Part shown: positions 51,816 through 63,650 of the stretch, piece after piece
Position numbering within the stretch: the first letter of the stretch is position 1
Layout: every line of letters begins with the position of its first letter
DNA from: Aegilops tauschii subsp. strangulata
Taxonomy: Eukaryota; Streptophyta; Magnoliopsida; Poales; Poaceae
Direction of reading: 5' to 3'
DNA length: 64,000 nucleotides
Assembly (NCBI RefSeq): GCF_002575655.3
Contig: NC_053037.3
Span: 321,807,294 to 321,871,293, forward strand
Notes under the pieces: model-generated
What the model saw: the letters and a program-made list of their open reading frames with translations, nothing else
Databases searched by the model: none
What the model was told of the DNA's origin: nothing
Position numbers and translations under genes: made by a program

Positions 51816-53388
51816 TGAAAGTGCAACTAATCCCCGGGTGATTTTGGTAATTCATAACAACATATATCTCATTGAACTAATATCCTTTCAAGATAAATAT
51901 TTCAGGATGTTCAATGTATGGCATGGCATGAGATAGAGATGTCGACCCCTCGAAATGCTAAGGCCAAGGATTGGCAAAAGCTCAAGACTCTACATTTTTG
52001 TCCTGGTGATCCAAGATCACATTGAGTCCATAGGAAAGTCAATACTATTAAAAAGGGATGAGGTGTTGCTTAATGGTCTACTTGCTCAAGTGCTTAGTGA
52101 TATTGCTCCAAAACTCTCAGCCACTTTCCCCATCCAAATATGTCCAAACCATAATTCCAAACTTGGCCCCACTGATATATCCTTCCCAGAGCCACCGAGT
52201 TCATATTGACATAGCCACTGCCAGAAACCATAACGGTTTGGTCACACCGAAACAGATCTCGGTCCCACCGAGATGGCCTTGCCAACACTCTATGACTTGT
52301 TGCATTCACTTCGGTCCCACCGAGTTGTTGCGATCGGTCCCACCGAGTTGGCTCGACAGATTCTCTGTTGCCCGTTGCGCTCACGTCGGTCCCACCGAGA
52401 TGATGCAATCGGTGCCACAGAGATGAAGTTTGCCCTAAGCCCTAACACATCGGTCCCACCGAGTTGTTCCAGTCGGTACCACCGAGATTCCTAACGTTCA
52501 TATTTTTGAACAGATCGGTGCCACCAAGTTTCCTAATCGGTGCCACCGAGATGAGTCAAAAGTGTGTAATGGTTGGATTTTATGTGGAGGCTATATATAC
52601 CCCTCCACCCCTCTTCATAAGTGAGGAGAGCCATCAGAACGTGCCTACACTTCCACCATTCATTTTTTGAGAGAGAACCACCTACTCATGTGTTGAGATC
52701 AAGAGATTGCATTCCAACCTTTGAACCTTGATTTCTAGCCTTCCCTAAGTTGCTTTCCACTCAAATCCTTCTTCCACCATAGCCAAATCTGTGTGAGAGA
52801 GTTGAGTGTTGGGAGACTATCATTTTAAACACAAGAGCAAGGAGTTCATCATCAACACGCCGTTTATTACCTTTTGCAGAGTGGTCTCTCCTAGATTGGT
52901 TTGGTGCCGCTTGGGAGCCTCTGTCGTGATGTGTAGTTGAACCAAGAAGTTTGTAAGGGCAAGGAGATCGCCTACTTCGTGAAGATCTACCCGAGTGAGG
53001 CGAGTCCTTCATGGGCGATGGCCATGGTGGGATAGACAAGGTTGCTTCTCCGTGGCTTTGTGGGTGGAGCCCTCCGTGGACTCGCGCAACCGTTACCCCT
53101 CGTGGGTTGAAGTCTCCATCAACGTGGACGTACGACAGCACCACCTATCGGAACCACGCCAAAAATCTCCGTGTCTCCATTGCATTTGCCTTCTCCAAAC
53201 CCTTTCCTTTACCTTCATATGCAATGTTTACTTTCCGCTACTATACTCTTAGAATTGCGTGTGTAGGTTGATTGCTTGACTTGTCATAATTGCTGAAATC
53301 TGCCCACAACTAAAATTGGGAAAATGATACATTTTTATTTGGTAAAGTAGTCTAATCACCCCCCTCTAGACATACTTTCGATCCTACA
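51816..53388 (+). repeat. 5' LTR of the Maximus-like Copia (1573 bp)
   Basis: It starts TGAAAGTGCAACTAATCCCC and ends CTTTCGATCCTACA. At 52245-52560 there are about ten copies of CGGTCCCACCGAG or CGGTGCCACCGAG, a short palindromic word, at intervals of 15-40 bp. A TATA-like GGCTATATATACCCC lies near 52590. Confidence 0.85.
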
Positions 53389-53390
53389 AG

Positions 53391-53402
53391 TGGTATCAGA
53401 GC
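53391..53402 (+). promoter_or_regulatory. Primer-binding site of the Maximus-like Copia
   Basis: TGGTATCAGAGC lies two bases after the LTR end and is a perfect initiator-tRNA-Met site. Confidence 0.92.
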
Positions 53403-53472
53403 TTTGGTCACCATTAGCCTTGGTTTCCATAGCTTTGGTGATCATAGCCTTGGTTTCACAACCAAGGAGAGT

Positions 53473-55660
53473 ATGACGTCTAGCGAGGGAAACTATCACC
53501 GTAGAGGTCCTTACTTTGATGGTACAAACTTTGCTAGTTGGAAGCATAAGATGAAAATGCATATTCTTGGTCATAACCCCGCCGTTCGGGCTGATGTGCG
53601 TGTTGGCTTGCAAGGTGAATTCTTTGAAGGTGGTAGAGAACCGGATCATGAAGCGACCGCGGAAGAATTGAAGATGTTGCAATACAAAGCTCAAGCTTGT
53701 GATATTCTCTTCAATGGATTGTGCCCCGAAGAATTCAACAAAATCAGCCGCCTTGAGAATGCAAAGGAAATTTGGGATACTTTGGTTGATATGCACGAAG
53801 TTACCGAGTCCGGCAAGGAATCCAAGTTGGATGTGCTTCAAAGTCAACTTGACAAGTTCAAGATGAAGGATGGTGAAGGATTCGCTGAAGTGTACTCTAG
53901 GCTTGCTCTCATCACAAATGAGATTGTCGGCTTAGGAAGTGAAGAGATGACCGACAAATTCATCATCAAGAAGATCCTTAGACCCTTGGATGGAAAATAT
54001 GATACCGTGTGCACATTGATCCAAATGATGCCCAATTACAAAGATCTCAAGCCCACGGAAGTCACTGGTAGAATTGTTGCTCATGAGATGTCACTCAAGG
54101 ATAAGTAAGAGCTCCACAACAAGTCAAGTGGTGCTTACAAAGCTTCAAGTGATGCTCCTACAACATCAAGTGAAAAGCAAGTCTCCAATGAAGAATTGAT
54201 CTTATTGGTGAAGAACTTCAACAAATTCTACAAGAGTAGAAGCAAAGAGAGAAGCTCCAAGTCAAGGTCCTACAATGACAAAAGATCTTCTAGTCGTGAT
54301 CGTAATTGCTACAATTGTGGAAGACCCAGACACTACTCAAATGAGTGTACCGCTCCCTACAAGAAAATAGAAGACTCACCAAAAAGGATAAGTATAAGGG
54401 ATGAATCACCTCCAAGAGAGAGAAGGAGCTGAGATGATCGTTATGAACGAAGACCCTTTTGAAGAAGCAAGGATTCGGAAAGGAAGGACAAGTAAATCAA
54501 AGAGCTACACAAGACAAAGATATCAAGCTCACGTTTGTGAATGGGTTTCCGGTTCCGACTCCGACAACTACTCCGAGAGAAGCTATCACTCCTGCTTCGA
54601 CTATACTGAAGATGAAGGTGTTGCCGGTCTTGCACTAGTGTCATACAACTCCCATGACATATCTGATTCGCCAAATGAAGGAATTGGAAGATGCTTCATG
54701 GCTAAAGGCCCCAAGGTATCACACCCCGATTATCTTGATTTCAATAGTGATGAAGATGATTTTCTAGGTGATGCTGATTTACTTGCTGACAAAACTAGTG
54801 ATGAAAACTATGATGAACTTGCTAGTAATCATGCTAATCATGACGAAACGAATGACAATGATAAGAAGGAGATTAAGCGTCTAACTAGAAAATTAAACCC
54901 TCTTAAGTTAGCTCATGAAACAATTCAAGAGGGTCACAGAGAGCTCCTAAGAACTCATGAGAAGCTACGCTTTGAGAAGCTAAATTTAGAGCTAGAGCAT
55001 GAGTTTCTAAAAGCTATCAATGATGATCTTCGAAAGAAGAGTTCTTCTTACATTGCCAAACAATTCCTCTTGTCTACTTATATGCCACAAGTAAAATCTA
55101 GCAACAAGAGCAAGAAAGATTCTTCTTCTAGTAGTAACAATAACCATGCTAAATCCAATATTGTTGCTTCTAGTAGTTCTCTTGATTCCACTAACGATCC
55201 TCTTAGCCAAGTTACACTTGAGAAAGAAAATAGTTTATTGAAGGGAATTATAGAGAAAGGTGTTTACAAGAGCCTTGCCGGGAGTAAGCAATTTGAGGAA
55301 ATTGTTCGCAAGCAAGGAAGGCACCGAAAGAATCAAGGTGTTGGTTTTGAACGGAAGTTCAATGCCAATGGAGTTGAATGGGAAGAAGATCAATAACCCA
55401 AGACGAAGTTTGTTCCTCAACAAGAGAGGTATGACCCCACTTCTTTTGAGGGAACACAAGCTCAAGATGATCTTCCACCACAAGACCACAAGCTAAAAGG
55501 CAAGGACAAGCTTCAAGAAGAGATTGACTCAGTTGAAGAATATCCTAAGACCATGGTCAAGTGGGTTCCAAAGACTACGTCAAGCTCTACCTCATCAAGT
55601 TCAACTACAACTCCAAGGATTCCCATCAAGTTTATGTGGGTCCCAAAGAAGAAGAATTAG
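53473..55660 (+). pseudogene. Maximus-like Copia gag with zinc knuckle and coiled-coil tail
   Basis: The ATG at 53473 opens MTSSEGNYHRRGPYFDGTNF, followed by the UBN2-type gag domain (YKAQACDILFNGLCPEEFNK, EMTDKFIIKKILRPLDGKYD) to KDK. A TAA at 54106 replaces a Glu-like codon. The same frame continues to the CCHC knuckle CYNCGRPRHYSNEC at about 54310, then TGA at 54430. A frame change leads to the acidic and coiled-coil part (FNSDEDDFLGDADLLADKTS, RTHEKLRFEKLNLELEHEFL) and a serine-rich stretch, up to TAA at 55394. The final part, DDLPPQDHKLKGKDKLQEEI to IPIKFMWVPKKKN, ends at 55660. Gag would form the particle and bind RNA. Two or three stops and one frameshift disable it. Confidence 0.85.
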
Positions 55661-55699
55661 AGTGTTCTTGAGGGTGACTCCACCAACATACTTCACTCA

Positions 55700-56708
55700 T
55701 GTTCAACGCAGGTCCGTCCTCGCCCAAAATCTGGTTGATAGAGGCAGAGCTCATAGGGAGAACATGGATAGAGAGCACTCGAGTGGATGCAGAGCATTCG
55801 TCTCTGGACCCGATTGCTTTAGGAGAGCCATAAGGGCCGCAGAGATTCCCCCCAACTTCAGATTGGCGGCAGGAATAAGCAAGTTTATCGGTGAATCCAA
55901 GCCAGAAACATGGTTGGAGGATTACTGAGTGGCCATGCAGATTGGAGGAGGCATTGATTATGTATCTATGAAGCATTTGCCTCTGATGCTGGAAGGGTCA
56001 GCTCGTGCTTGGCTCAATCAGTTGACTTCGGCTAGCATATACTGCTGGGAGGATCTGGCTCGGGTGTTCATCAAGACATTCGAGGGCATGTGCAAGCATC
56101 CTGCTGGGCTGACTGAATTACAACATTGTGTTCAAAAGACGGATGAAACCTTGAGAGAGTATATTCATCGTTGGACAACTCTGCATCATGTGGTTGAGAA
56201 CGTCACCGAGCATCAGGCGGTCTGCGCCTTCAAGGCAGGTGTCAGATATAGAGAGCTCATCCTAAAATTCGGTCGATCAGAACCCTTAACCATGAGCAGA
56301 ATGATGGAGACAACCACTCGGTATGCAAACGACGAGGAGGAAGACCGTCTCCGTAACGGTAAGGGTAAGGCTAGTGAGACCAACCCTGTTAATAATAATT
56401 CCAGTCGGAAGCAGAAACGCAAGGCCGAAGGCTCAGGTCAGGCAGAAGCAGGAGCATTGACCGGACAAGCCAAGAACAAAGAGAAAGCCAAGGAGAAGTG
56501 GATAGCCAAAAATAAAAAAGATCAGTTAGGCCAGGATGTCCTTGATTTGTCGTGTCATATTCACACCAAGAAAGATGAAGAGGGTCACATAATATTGCCC
56601 AAGCATACCACTCGGCAGTGCAGGCTACTGATCCAGCAATTCTGTGATGGCCAGTCGAGTGACAAGAGTGCGGACGATGATGATGACGAAGGCAAGAATG
56701 AAGCATAG
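55700..56708 (+). pseudogene. Gypsy gag, main part
   Basis: From RRSVLAQNLVDRGRAHRENM the frame runs to WLEDY, where a TGA at 55926 replaces an Arg-like codon. It goes on in frame with VAMQIGGGIDYVSMKHLPLM, LEGSARAWLNQLTSASIYCW, TEHQAVCAFKAGVRYRELIL and a lysine-rich tail to GKNEA at 56706. This is the retrotransposon gag domain that builds the particle. The end keeps CHIHTKKDEEGHIILPKHTT. Apart from the TGA the frame is open for over 330 codons. Confidence 0.87.
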
Positions 56709-57512
56709 CCCACAGTCAACGTGACTCTAGTGATCTTTGCAGATGTGGAGAGCAAAAGTTGATTGATAGTCATAAATTAGGAAGTAAATATGGCCATGCC
56801 AGCGACTACAAAGTTCCTCAACTGGTCAAAGACCCTCATCACTTTTGATCAGTCGGACCACCCTGCTTACATGGACACCCCTAGGCGGCAGGCATTGGTG
56901 GTTGATCCTGTTGTGGGAGGCACTCGACTGTGGAAGGTCCTCATGGATGGTGGGAGTGGTCTGAACATACTCTACGCTGAGACCCTAAATGGGATGGGCA
57001 TCCCGATGTCCCAACTCAGCGAGAGCAGCATGAAATTCCACGGCGTCATCCCTGGAAAGAAAGCAAAGTCACTCGGGCAGATCGCCCTGGATATGGTCTT
57101 CGGGGATGAAGAAAACTTCCGGAAGGAAAGGTTGATTGAAGTGGTGGATATCCGCAACGCGTATCACGCCATTCTCGGTTGGCCAACTTATGCACGCTTC
57201 ATGGCCCGCCCATGTTATGTGTACCTCAAGTTGAAGATGCCCGACCCTAATGGTGTGATCACTGTCACTGGGAATAGGCAGCACGCTGAAGAGTGTCTGC
57301 AGCAGGGGTCAAAGATTGCCGACGAGCAGATGGCGATGGTAGAATTGGAAGAGTACAGGAAAAATGCCGATCCGAGTGATCTGCTGCGCTCCAAGAAGCC
57401 GGCTGCAGAGTCCACTTTTCAGTCGGCAGGGGAGATGAAGCTAGTACACATTCACTCGAAGGATCCCAAGGCTGCGCCCACTAACATTTCAACAACACTC
57501 TACAGCAAATAG
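56709..57512 (+). pseudogene. Gypsy protease region
   Basis: The open frame from the ATG at 56790 begins MAMPATTKFLNWSKTLITFD and has RQALVVDPVVGGTRLWKVLM. The aspartic protease site is MDGGSGLNILYAETL, with D-G-G-S at the catalytic position as in related Gypsy elements. Then come SLGQIALDMVFGDEENFRKE and YHAILGWPTYARFMARPCYV. It ends at a TAG at 57510 directly before the RT region. The enzyme would cut the gag-pol chain. Confidence 0.85.
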
Positions 57513-58742
57513 GAAGCCGCGCTCATCCAGTTCCTCCGTGAGAACTGGGACATCTTTGCATGGAAGCCATCCGACATGCCAGGTGTACCCAGGGAACTGA
57601 CTAAGCACCATTTTAGAGTCGACCCGGAGGCCAAACCAGTGAAAGAGCACCTTCGTCGTTCGGCCGCGGAAAAGAGAAAGGCGATTGGCGAGGAGGTAGC
57701 TCAGCTTCTTGCAGCCAAGTTCAATCTGTGAAGTATACCACTCCGAGTGGCTCGCCAACATCGTCATGGTTCCGAAGAAAGACAAGTCCCTCCGAATGTG
57801 CATTGACTTCAAGCACATCAATCGGGTCTGCCCTAAGGATCATTTCCCGCTCCCCCGTATTGACCAGATAGTGGATTCCATTACGGGGTGTGAGCATCTA
57901 TCCTTTCTGGATGCATACTCCGGGTACCACCAGATCCGACTGTATGGGCCAAACAAAATAAAAACGGCTTTTATCACCTCTTTAGGTGTTTCTATTATAT
58001 CACCATGCCATTTGGTCTCAAGAATGCCGGCACCACTTTTATGCGCATGATTCCGAAGTGTTTGCATAAACAGATCAGTCGGAACATCGAGGCCTACATG
58101 GATGATATTGTGGTCAAGTCCAGAAAAGGTTCTGACCTACTGGCTGACCTCACCGAGACCTTTGCAAATTTGTGAAGATATGACTTCAAGATGAACCCAG
58201 CAAAGTGGACATTTGGAGTACCAGGGGGCAAGTTACTTGGATTTCTCGTTTCTGAACGAGGAATAGATTCCAACCCTGACAAAATTGGTGCGATTGTCCG
58301 AATGAAGCACCCCGAGCGCGTGCACGATGTTCAGAAGCTCACGGGTTGCTTGGCGGCCTTGAGTCGGTTCATTTCTCGTCTCGGTGAGAAGGCACTACCT
58401 TTATAGCAAATGATGAAGAAATCATATTCGTTCGAGTGGACTCCTGAAGCCCAAGCAGCGTTTGTTGAACTCAAAGCCCTGATTTCCACCCAGGTGGTGC
58501 TTGGTGTGCCGAACAGCAAAGAACCACTGCTTTTGTACATTGCGGCCACGGGCCAAGTTGTCAGCACAGTACTCATAGTGGAACAGGAGGAAGAGGGCAA
58601 GGCTTACAAGGTTCAACGTCCAGTCTACTACATTTCCAAAGTTTTGACCCCGTCCAAGCAGAGGTATCCTCATTATCAGAAGCTCGTCTATGGTATTTAC
58701 TTGAAGGCGGAGAAAGTAGCCCATTACTTCCAAGAGCTCTAG
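57513..58742 (+). pseudogene. Gypsy reverse transcriptase region
   Basis: Parts in order are FLRENWDIFAWKPSDMPGVP (57530); a frameshift near 57720 before EVYHSEWLANIVMVPKKDKS; RMCIDFKHINRVCPKDHFPL, DAYSGYHQIRL and the YMDDIVVKS catalytic box at about 58096-58122. Then come MNPAKWTFGVPGGKLLGFLV, IDSNPDKIGAIVRMKHPE and the RNase H linker (SFEWTPEAQAAFVELKALIS, TPSKQRYPHYQKLVYGIYLK). Stops at 57510 and 58404 and two frameshifts break it. Confidence 0.88.
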
Positions 58743-59340
58743 GTCTTAATTATCAGTGACGCCCCATTGTTTGAGATCATGAACAATCGGGACGCAACTG
58801 GTTGAGTGGCAAAGTGAGCTATTGAGATCCTTCCACTAGATATCAGATTCGAGGCAAAAAGGCAATCAAGTCTCAGGCATTGGTACATTTCCTAGCCGAA
58901 TGGACAGAACAACAACAGCCGGCTTAGAGTCACCCGAAACACTGGACCATGTTCTTCGATGGTTCCAAGATGCTGAATGGTTCAGGTGCCGGGGTGGTTC
59001 TAGTGTCTCCAAAGGGTGGTCTGCTCTGCTACGTCTTGCAAATTCACTTCGATTCCTCTAACAACGAGGCCGAGTATGAAGCACTCCTTTACGGGTTACG
59101 TATGACCATCTCACTCGGCGTCCATCGTCTGATGGTCTATGGCAACTCAGATCCGGTGGTGAATTAGGTGATGAAAGAGTGGGACGTCAGAAGCCCTGCC
59201 ATGACAGGATACTGCAACACAGTGAGAAAACTAGAGAAGAAATTCGAGGGTTTGGAACTCCACCATATCCCTCGGATCAAGAACCAAGCGACAGATGAGT
59301 TGGCAAAGATTGGATCCACTCAGAAATCCATTCCAAGCAA
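58743..59340 (+). pseudogene. Gypsy RNase H domain with altered catalytic Asp
   Basis: The core starts MFFDGSKMLNGSGAGVVLVS at 58949, with the NNEAEYEALLYGLR helix carrying the catalytic Glu. The third acidic position reads YGNSDPVVN-stop-VMKEWD: the expected Asp is Asn, and a TAG at 59165 replaces a Gln-like codon. RIKNQATDELAKIGS follows. The domain would remove RNA from the hybrid during copying. The Asn change alone would be expected to abolish activity. Confidence 0.85.
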
Positions 59341-60670
59341 TGTGTTCCTCAAACACCTTCATTCCCCAATGGTGAAGGAAGACCCTTTCATTGAAGAGCC
59401 CCCGCAGACAGTAAGCCCTTCCTATTCGACTGAAGTGGAGGTCCTCACAATTATTGATCTGGTAATGGAGATTCTGGCTGTCACTCCCGACTGGACTGTG
59501 CCATACATCGCATACTTGCTCAGGCAAGAACTTTCAGATGATGAGGCCGAAGCATGCCAGATTGTCCACAGATCCAAAGCTTTCACTATGATGGGCGACC
59601 AACTATACAGGAAGAGCGTCACCAGTGTGACTCAATACTGCCTCCCCAGAGGAAGATCGACTGATCCTGGAAGAGATTCACTCGGGAACTTGCGAGCACC
59701 ATGCGTCCTCTCGCACAATTGTAGCTAAAGCTTATCGAGCTGGTTTTTACAGGCTACGCGCCAATGAAGCTGCTCAAGAGATAGTCCAGCATTGCACCGG
59801 CTACCAGTTCTATGTGAACTTGTCTCACAGGCCTGCATCAGCTTTGAAGACTATCCCACTCGTCTGGCCGTTTGCAGTTTGGGGGATCGACATGGTAGGG
59901 CCCCTCAGGACAGGAGCGAGTGGATTCACTCATTTTCTTGTTGCAGTCGACAAGTTTACCAAGTGGATCGAGGCCAAACCCATCAAGAAGCTGGATTCTC
60001 GGACTGCCATTAAGTTTATGAAAGAGTTGGTCTTCGGGTATGGGGTCCCGCACAACATCATTACCGACAATGGCTTGAACTTTGACCCAGAAGAGTTCGG
60101 AGCGTTCTGCGCGCCCAAGGCACTCGGGTAGATTATGTGTCTGTCGCACACCCGCAGTTGAACAGTCAAGATGAGAGGGCGAATGGCATGATTCTTCAAG
60201 GGTTGAAACCGCAGCTCATGCATGACTTGGAGCATGCAGCCGGAGCCTGGGTCACCGAGCTACCATCAGTTCTATGGGGCCTAAGAACCACCCCAACCGA
60301 TCCACCAATCGCACTCCCTTCTTCATGGTGTATGGAGCTGAAGTAGTTCTGCCGAGTGATCTCCTCCACAATTAGCCTCAGGTAGATCTATACTCCAAAG
60401 CCAAAGCCGAGCAAGCACGACAGGATGTTGTGGATCTCCTTGAGGAAGAGAGGGAGATGGCCTTGATCCGATCAGCCACGTACCAGCAAGACCTGCGGCG
60501 TTTTCATGCCAGACACATCAGAGGCCGCGCCTTTCAAGAGGGAAGGCCCTTTTGTGGTTACCAAAGTGCTGCATAATGGAACCTACCATCTTTACAACCT
60601 CATGAAGAAAGTTGACGAGCCCCACGCTTGGAATGCCCCCTGCTTTGACGATTCTATACTTGATGATTGA
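59341..60670 (+). pseudogene. Gypsy integrase region
   Basis: Zinc-binding part at about 59660-59810: IHSGTCEHHASSRTIVAKAY-type sequence in a shifted frame, then IVQHCTGYQFY, where the second Cys is Tyr. Catalytic core: WPFAVWGIDMVGPLRTGASG (first Asp), FLVAVDKFTKWIEAKPIKKL, VPHNIITDNGLNF (second Asp), then after a stop at 60129 QDERANGMILQGLKPQL with the third acidic residue. The C-terminal part runs to about 60670 in broken frames. Integrase would insert the cDNA. Confidence 0.85.
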
Positions 60671-60773
60671 GATTCCAAGATGTAATAAAAGCACTCAAGT
60701 GATATTTGATGAATAAAAAGCATGACTTCTTCAGTATTTCATTAAGTTCATTTGTATGCGTTCGTCTACTAAA

Positions 60774-62405
60774 AACCCCCAGTGGGTTGGCTTAGCCGCG
60801 AACCACATTCGCCTATGTTAAAAACTACTCCGAGTGATGAGTGTTCCTCTCACTCGGGGGCTTAGCCGCGAACCAGATTCGCCTAAATTAAAAACTACTC
60901 CGAGTGATGAACGTTCCTCTCACTCGGGGGCTTAGCCACGATCAGATTCGCCTAAGTTAAAAACTACTCCGAGTGATGAGCGTTCCTCTCACTCGGGGCT
61001 TAGCCGCGAACCAGATTCGCTTAAGTTAAAAACTAATCTGAGTGACGAGCGTCCCTCTCACTTGGGGGCTTAGCCATGAACCAGATTCGCGTAAGTTAAA
61101 AACTACTCCGAGTGATGAGCGTTCCTCTCACTCGGGGGCTTAGTCGCAAACCAGATTCGCATAAGTTAAAAACTATTTCGACTGATGAGCATTCCTCTCA
61201 GTCGGGGGCTTAGCCGCGAACCAGATTCGCCTAAGTTAAAAACTACTCTAAGTGGTGAGCGTCCCTCTCACTCGGGGGCTTAGCCGCAAACCAGCCTTCG
61301 CCTAAGTTAAAAACTACACCGAGTGACGAGCGTTCCTCTCACTTGAAGGCTCAGCTGCGAACCAGTTTTTGCCTAAGCTGAAAACTACTCCAAGTGACGA
61401 GCGTTCCTCTCACTCGGGGGCTTAGCCGCAAACCATATTCGCCTAAGTTAAAAACTACTCCGAGTGACAAGCGTTCCTCTCACTCGGGGGCTTAGCCATG
61501 AACCAGATTCGCTTAAGTTAAAAACTACTCCGAGGGATGAGCGTCCCTCTCACTCGGGGGCGTAGCCGCAAACCAGATTCGCCTAAGTTAAAAACTACTC
61601 CGAGTGACGAGCGTTACTCTCACTCAGGGGCCTAACCGCGAGCCAGATTCGCCTAAGTTAAAAACTACTCCGAGTGTCGAGCGTCCCTTGCACTCGGGGG
61701 CATAGCCGCGAACCAGCCTTCGCCTAAGTTAAAAACTACTCTGAGTGACGAGCGTTCCTCTCACTCGGAGGCTTAGCTACGAACCAGTTTTTGCCTAAGC
61801 TGACAACTACTTTGAGTGACGAGCGTTCCTCTCACTCGGGGGCTTAGCCGTGAACCAGATTCATGTAAGTTAAAAACTACTCCGAGTGACGAGCGTTCCT
61901 CTCACTCGGGGGCTTAGTCGTGATCCAGATTCGCCTAACTTAAAACTACTCCGAGTGACAAGCGTCCCTCTCACTTGGGGGCTTAGCCGTGAACCGGATT
62001 CACCTGAGTTAAAAATTACTCCGAGTGATGAGTGTCCCTCTTACTCGGGGGCTTAGCCGCAAACCAGCCTTCGCCTAAGTTAAAAACTACTCCGAGTGAT
62101 GAGCGTTCCTCTCACTCGGGGGCTTAGTTGAGAACCAATTTTCGCCTAAGTTGAAAACTACTCCGTGTGACAAGCGTTCCTCTCACTCGGGGACTTAGCT
62201 GTGAACCAGATTCGCCTAAGTTAAAAACTACTCTGAGTGACGAGCGTTCCTCTCACTCGGGGACTTAGCTGCGAACCAGTTTTCGCCTAAGTTAAAAACT
62301 ATTTCGAGTCATAGGCGTCCCTCTCACTCAGAGACTTAGCTGCGAACAAGATTCACCTAAGTGTAAAACTATTCAGAGTGACGACCGTTCCTCTCACTCG
62401 GGCGA
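60774..62405. repeat. About 70-bp tandem array, roughly 23 copies
   Basis: The unit contains GCTTAGCCGCGAACCAGATT, CGCCTAAGTTAAAAACTACT and CCGAGTGATGAGCGTTCCTC with TCACTCGGGG. Copies follow without gaps and differ by a few substitutions each; some subfamilies carry CCAGCCTTCGCC or CCAGTTTTTGCC in place of CCAGATTCGCC. It lies between pol and the antisense ORF of the Gypsy element. CCGAGTGA...TCACTCGG within each unit can form a hairpin. Confidence 0.95.
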
Positions 62406-62566
62406 ACCAGCCTTCGCCGCAAATAGTCGAAAATTCAGCGAAAAGCATTTGGATAAATCCATAAGTTCAAAAGTAAATGCGAGTACTCAGGCCCGACGCC
62501 TGAAAGTGTCTAACGGATACAAAGTCACGGCATGCCGAGGCAAATGGATAAAGCTTAAAGTTTTTC

Positions 62567-63650
62567 TCACGCATCAGAAGGGCTGGCTGGATCAACAAAA
62601 GTTTCCAGATCGATGCCATCCGCAATCTGGGTAGCCGCCTCGATGAATGTCTCCATGAAGTCCTCGAACTTGAGCTTATTTGTGTTGGCGACCTGGAGAG
62701 ACTTCAGCTTCTTCTCCTTCGTGTCCTTGCAGTGGTCACGCATGAGCGACAAGGCAACATCGGCCCGCAACGAGCGGAAGACTTTTTCCATGCTTGCACT
62801 CGACGAGGAATTTCATTAAGACGAGTAATCATCGAGTCCAGATCACTCTGGAGCGTGTCTTATGGCCACAACTCTTTGTTGATCCTTCCCAGCACAGCAC
62901 ACAGATGGGCGATGTACCCCACAGGGTCATCGAGTCAAGCTTCGAGTCGCAGAATGCCTAGAGCTGCCTTGTCACAGACGAGTGCCCTGGTGGGATTCAG
63001 GTCCCTCTCAATCCTGTCGGTCTCCAGCTTGAAGTCGCGACAGTACTCTACGAATGAAGAAAGAAAAGAGTCAAATGCACCGTCAATCGCAAGGCTCACA
63101 GAAATTCACTTGAACAGTGCAAGGTACCTACAAGCGTGGTGTACATCACTTCGTGAATTCCTCTATGTACTTCTCCAGGGAGTCCTTCTTCCGAGTGAGC
63201 TGGTCAACCTTCTCACAGAGAGTTTTCTTCTCCAGTTCAAAGGCACTCGCCTGAGTCTTGATCTTGTTTTCCCACTCGGTCTGCTACTTCTTGAGCTCAA
63301 AGGCCTCCTTCTTTGCCTCCTCAACTGCATCCCTCAGAGACTTGTTCTCCCCTTCAGGTTTTTCGGCTGAGGCCAACTTCTCTTCCGCAGCCTTGGTCTT
63401 CTCCCCCGCCACCTTCTGTGCCTCCGCCAGTTCATTGTCCTTGTCAACGAGTGCCTGCTTCATAGTTTCTAAAGAAATAGAAGTCTTGAGCTGCACTTGG
63501 AGTTGGTGGTTTTCAGTATGCACATCTGTTTGAGTGAAATCACTCGGTTCAAAGAAAGCAAAAGGTAGAGACTGAACACTTGGACATCCAAACGTACCTC
63601 CCATAGCCTTCACTTCTGCTTGCGCGCGAGCCATGTTCTTTTTCTCCGTC
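62567..63650 (-). pseudogene. Antisense ORF of the Gypsy element (coiled-coil protein)
   Basis: On the minus strand the first part (63634-63284) begins MARAQAEVKAMGGTFGCPSV and is rich in heptads (TMKQALVDKDNELAEAQKVA, SLRDAVEEAKKEAFELKK). After a stop it continues ENKIKTQASAFELEKKTLCE to EKYIEEFTK. A spacer that looks like an intron follows (donor TTGTAG^GTACC). Next are CRDFKLETDRIERDLNPTRA near 63035, DPVGYIAHLCAVLGRINKEL and VALSLMRDHCKDTKEKKLKS. It ends ADGIDLETFVDPASPSDA at 62567. Antisense ORFs in this place are known in the Retand/Grande group; their role is unknown. At least three stops or frame changes are present. Confidence 0.75.

Larger units (their letters stand above)
51816..55700 (+). 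mobile_element. Truncated Maximus-like Copia inserted in Gypsy gag
   Basis: It consists of a 1573-bp 5' LTR, PBS and a long gag, then stops shortly after the gag end without pol, polypurine tract or 3' LTR. Gypsy gag follows within about 40 bp. The left junction is exact (TG at 51816) and the right one lies between about 55665 and 55710. A deletion across the 3' half, including some Gypsy sequence, explains the layout. The family name is from memory of the TGAAAGTGCAACT LTR start. Confidence 0.82.

Noticed and set aside
60774..62405. Resemblance to a CRISPR array
   Set aside because: Units are directly adjacent with no unique spacers, in a plant retrotransposon; it is a plain tandem repeat.
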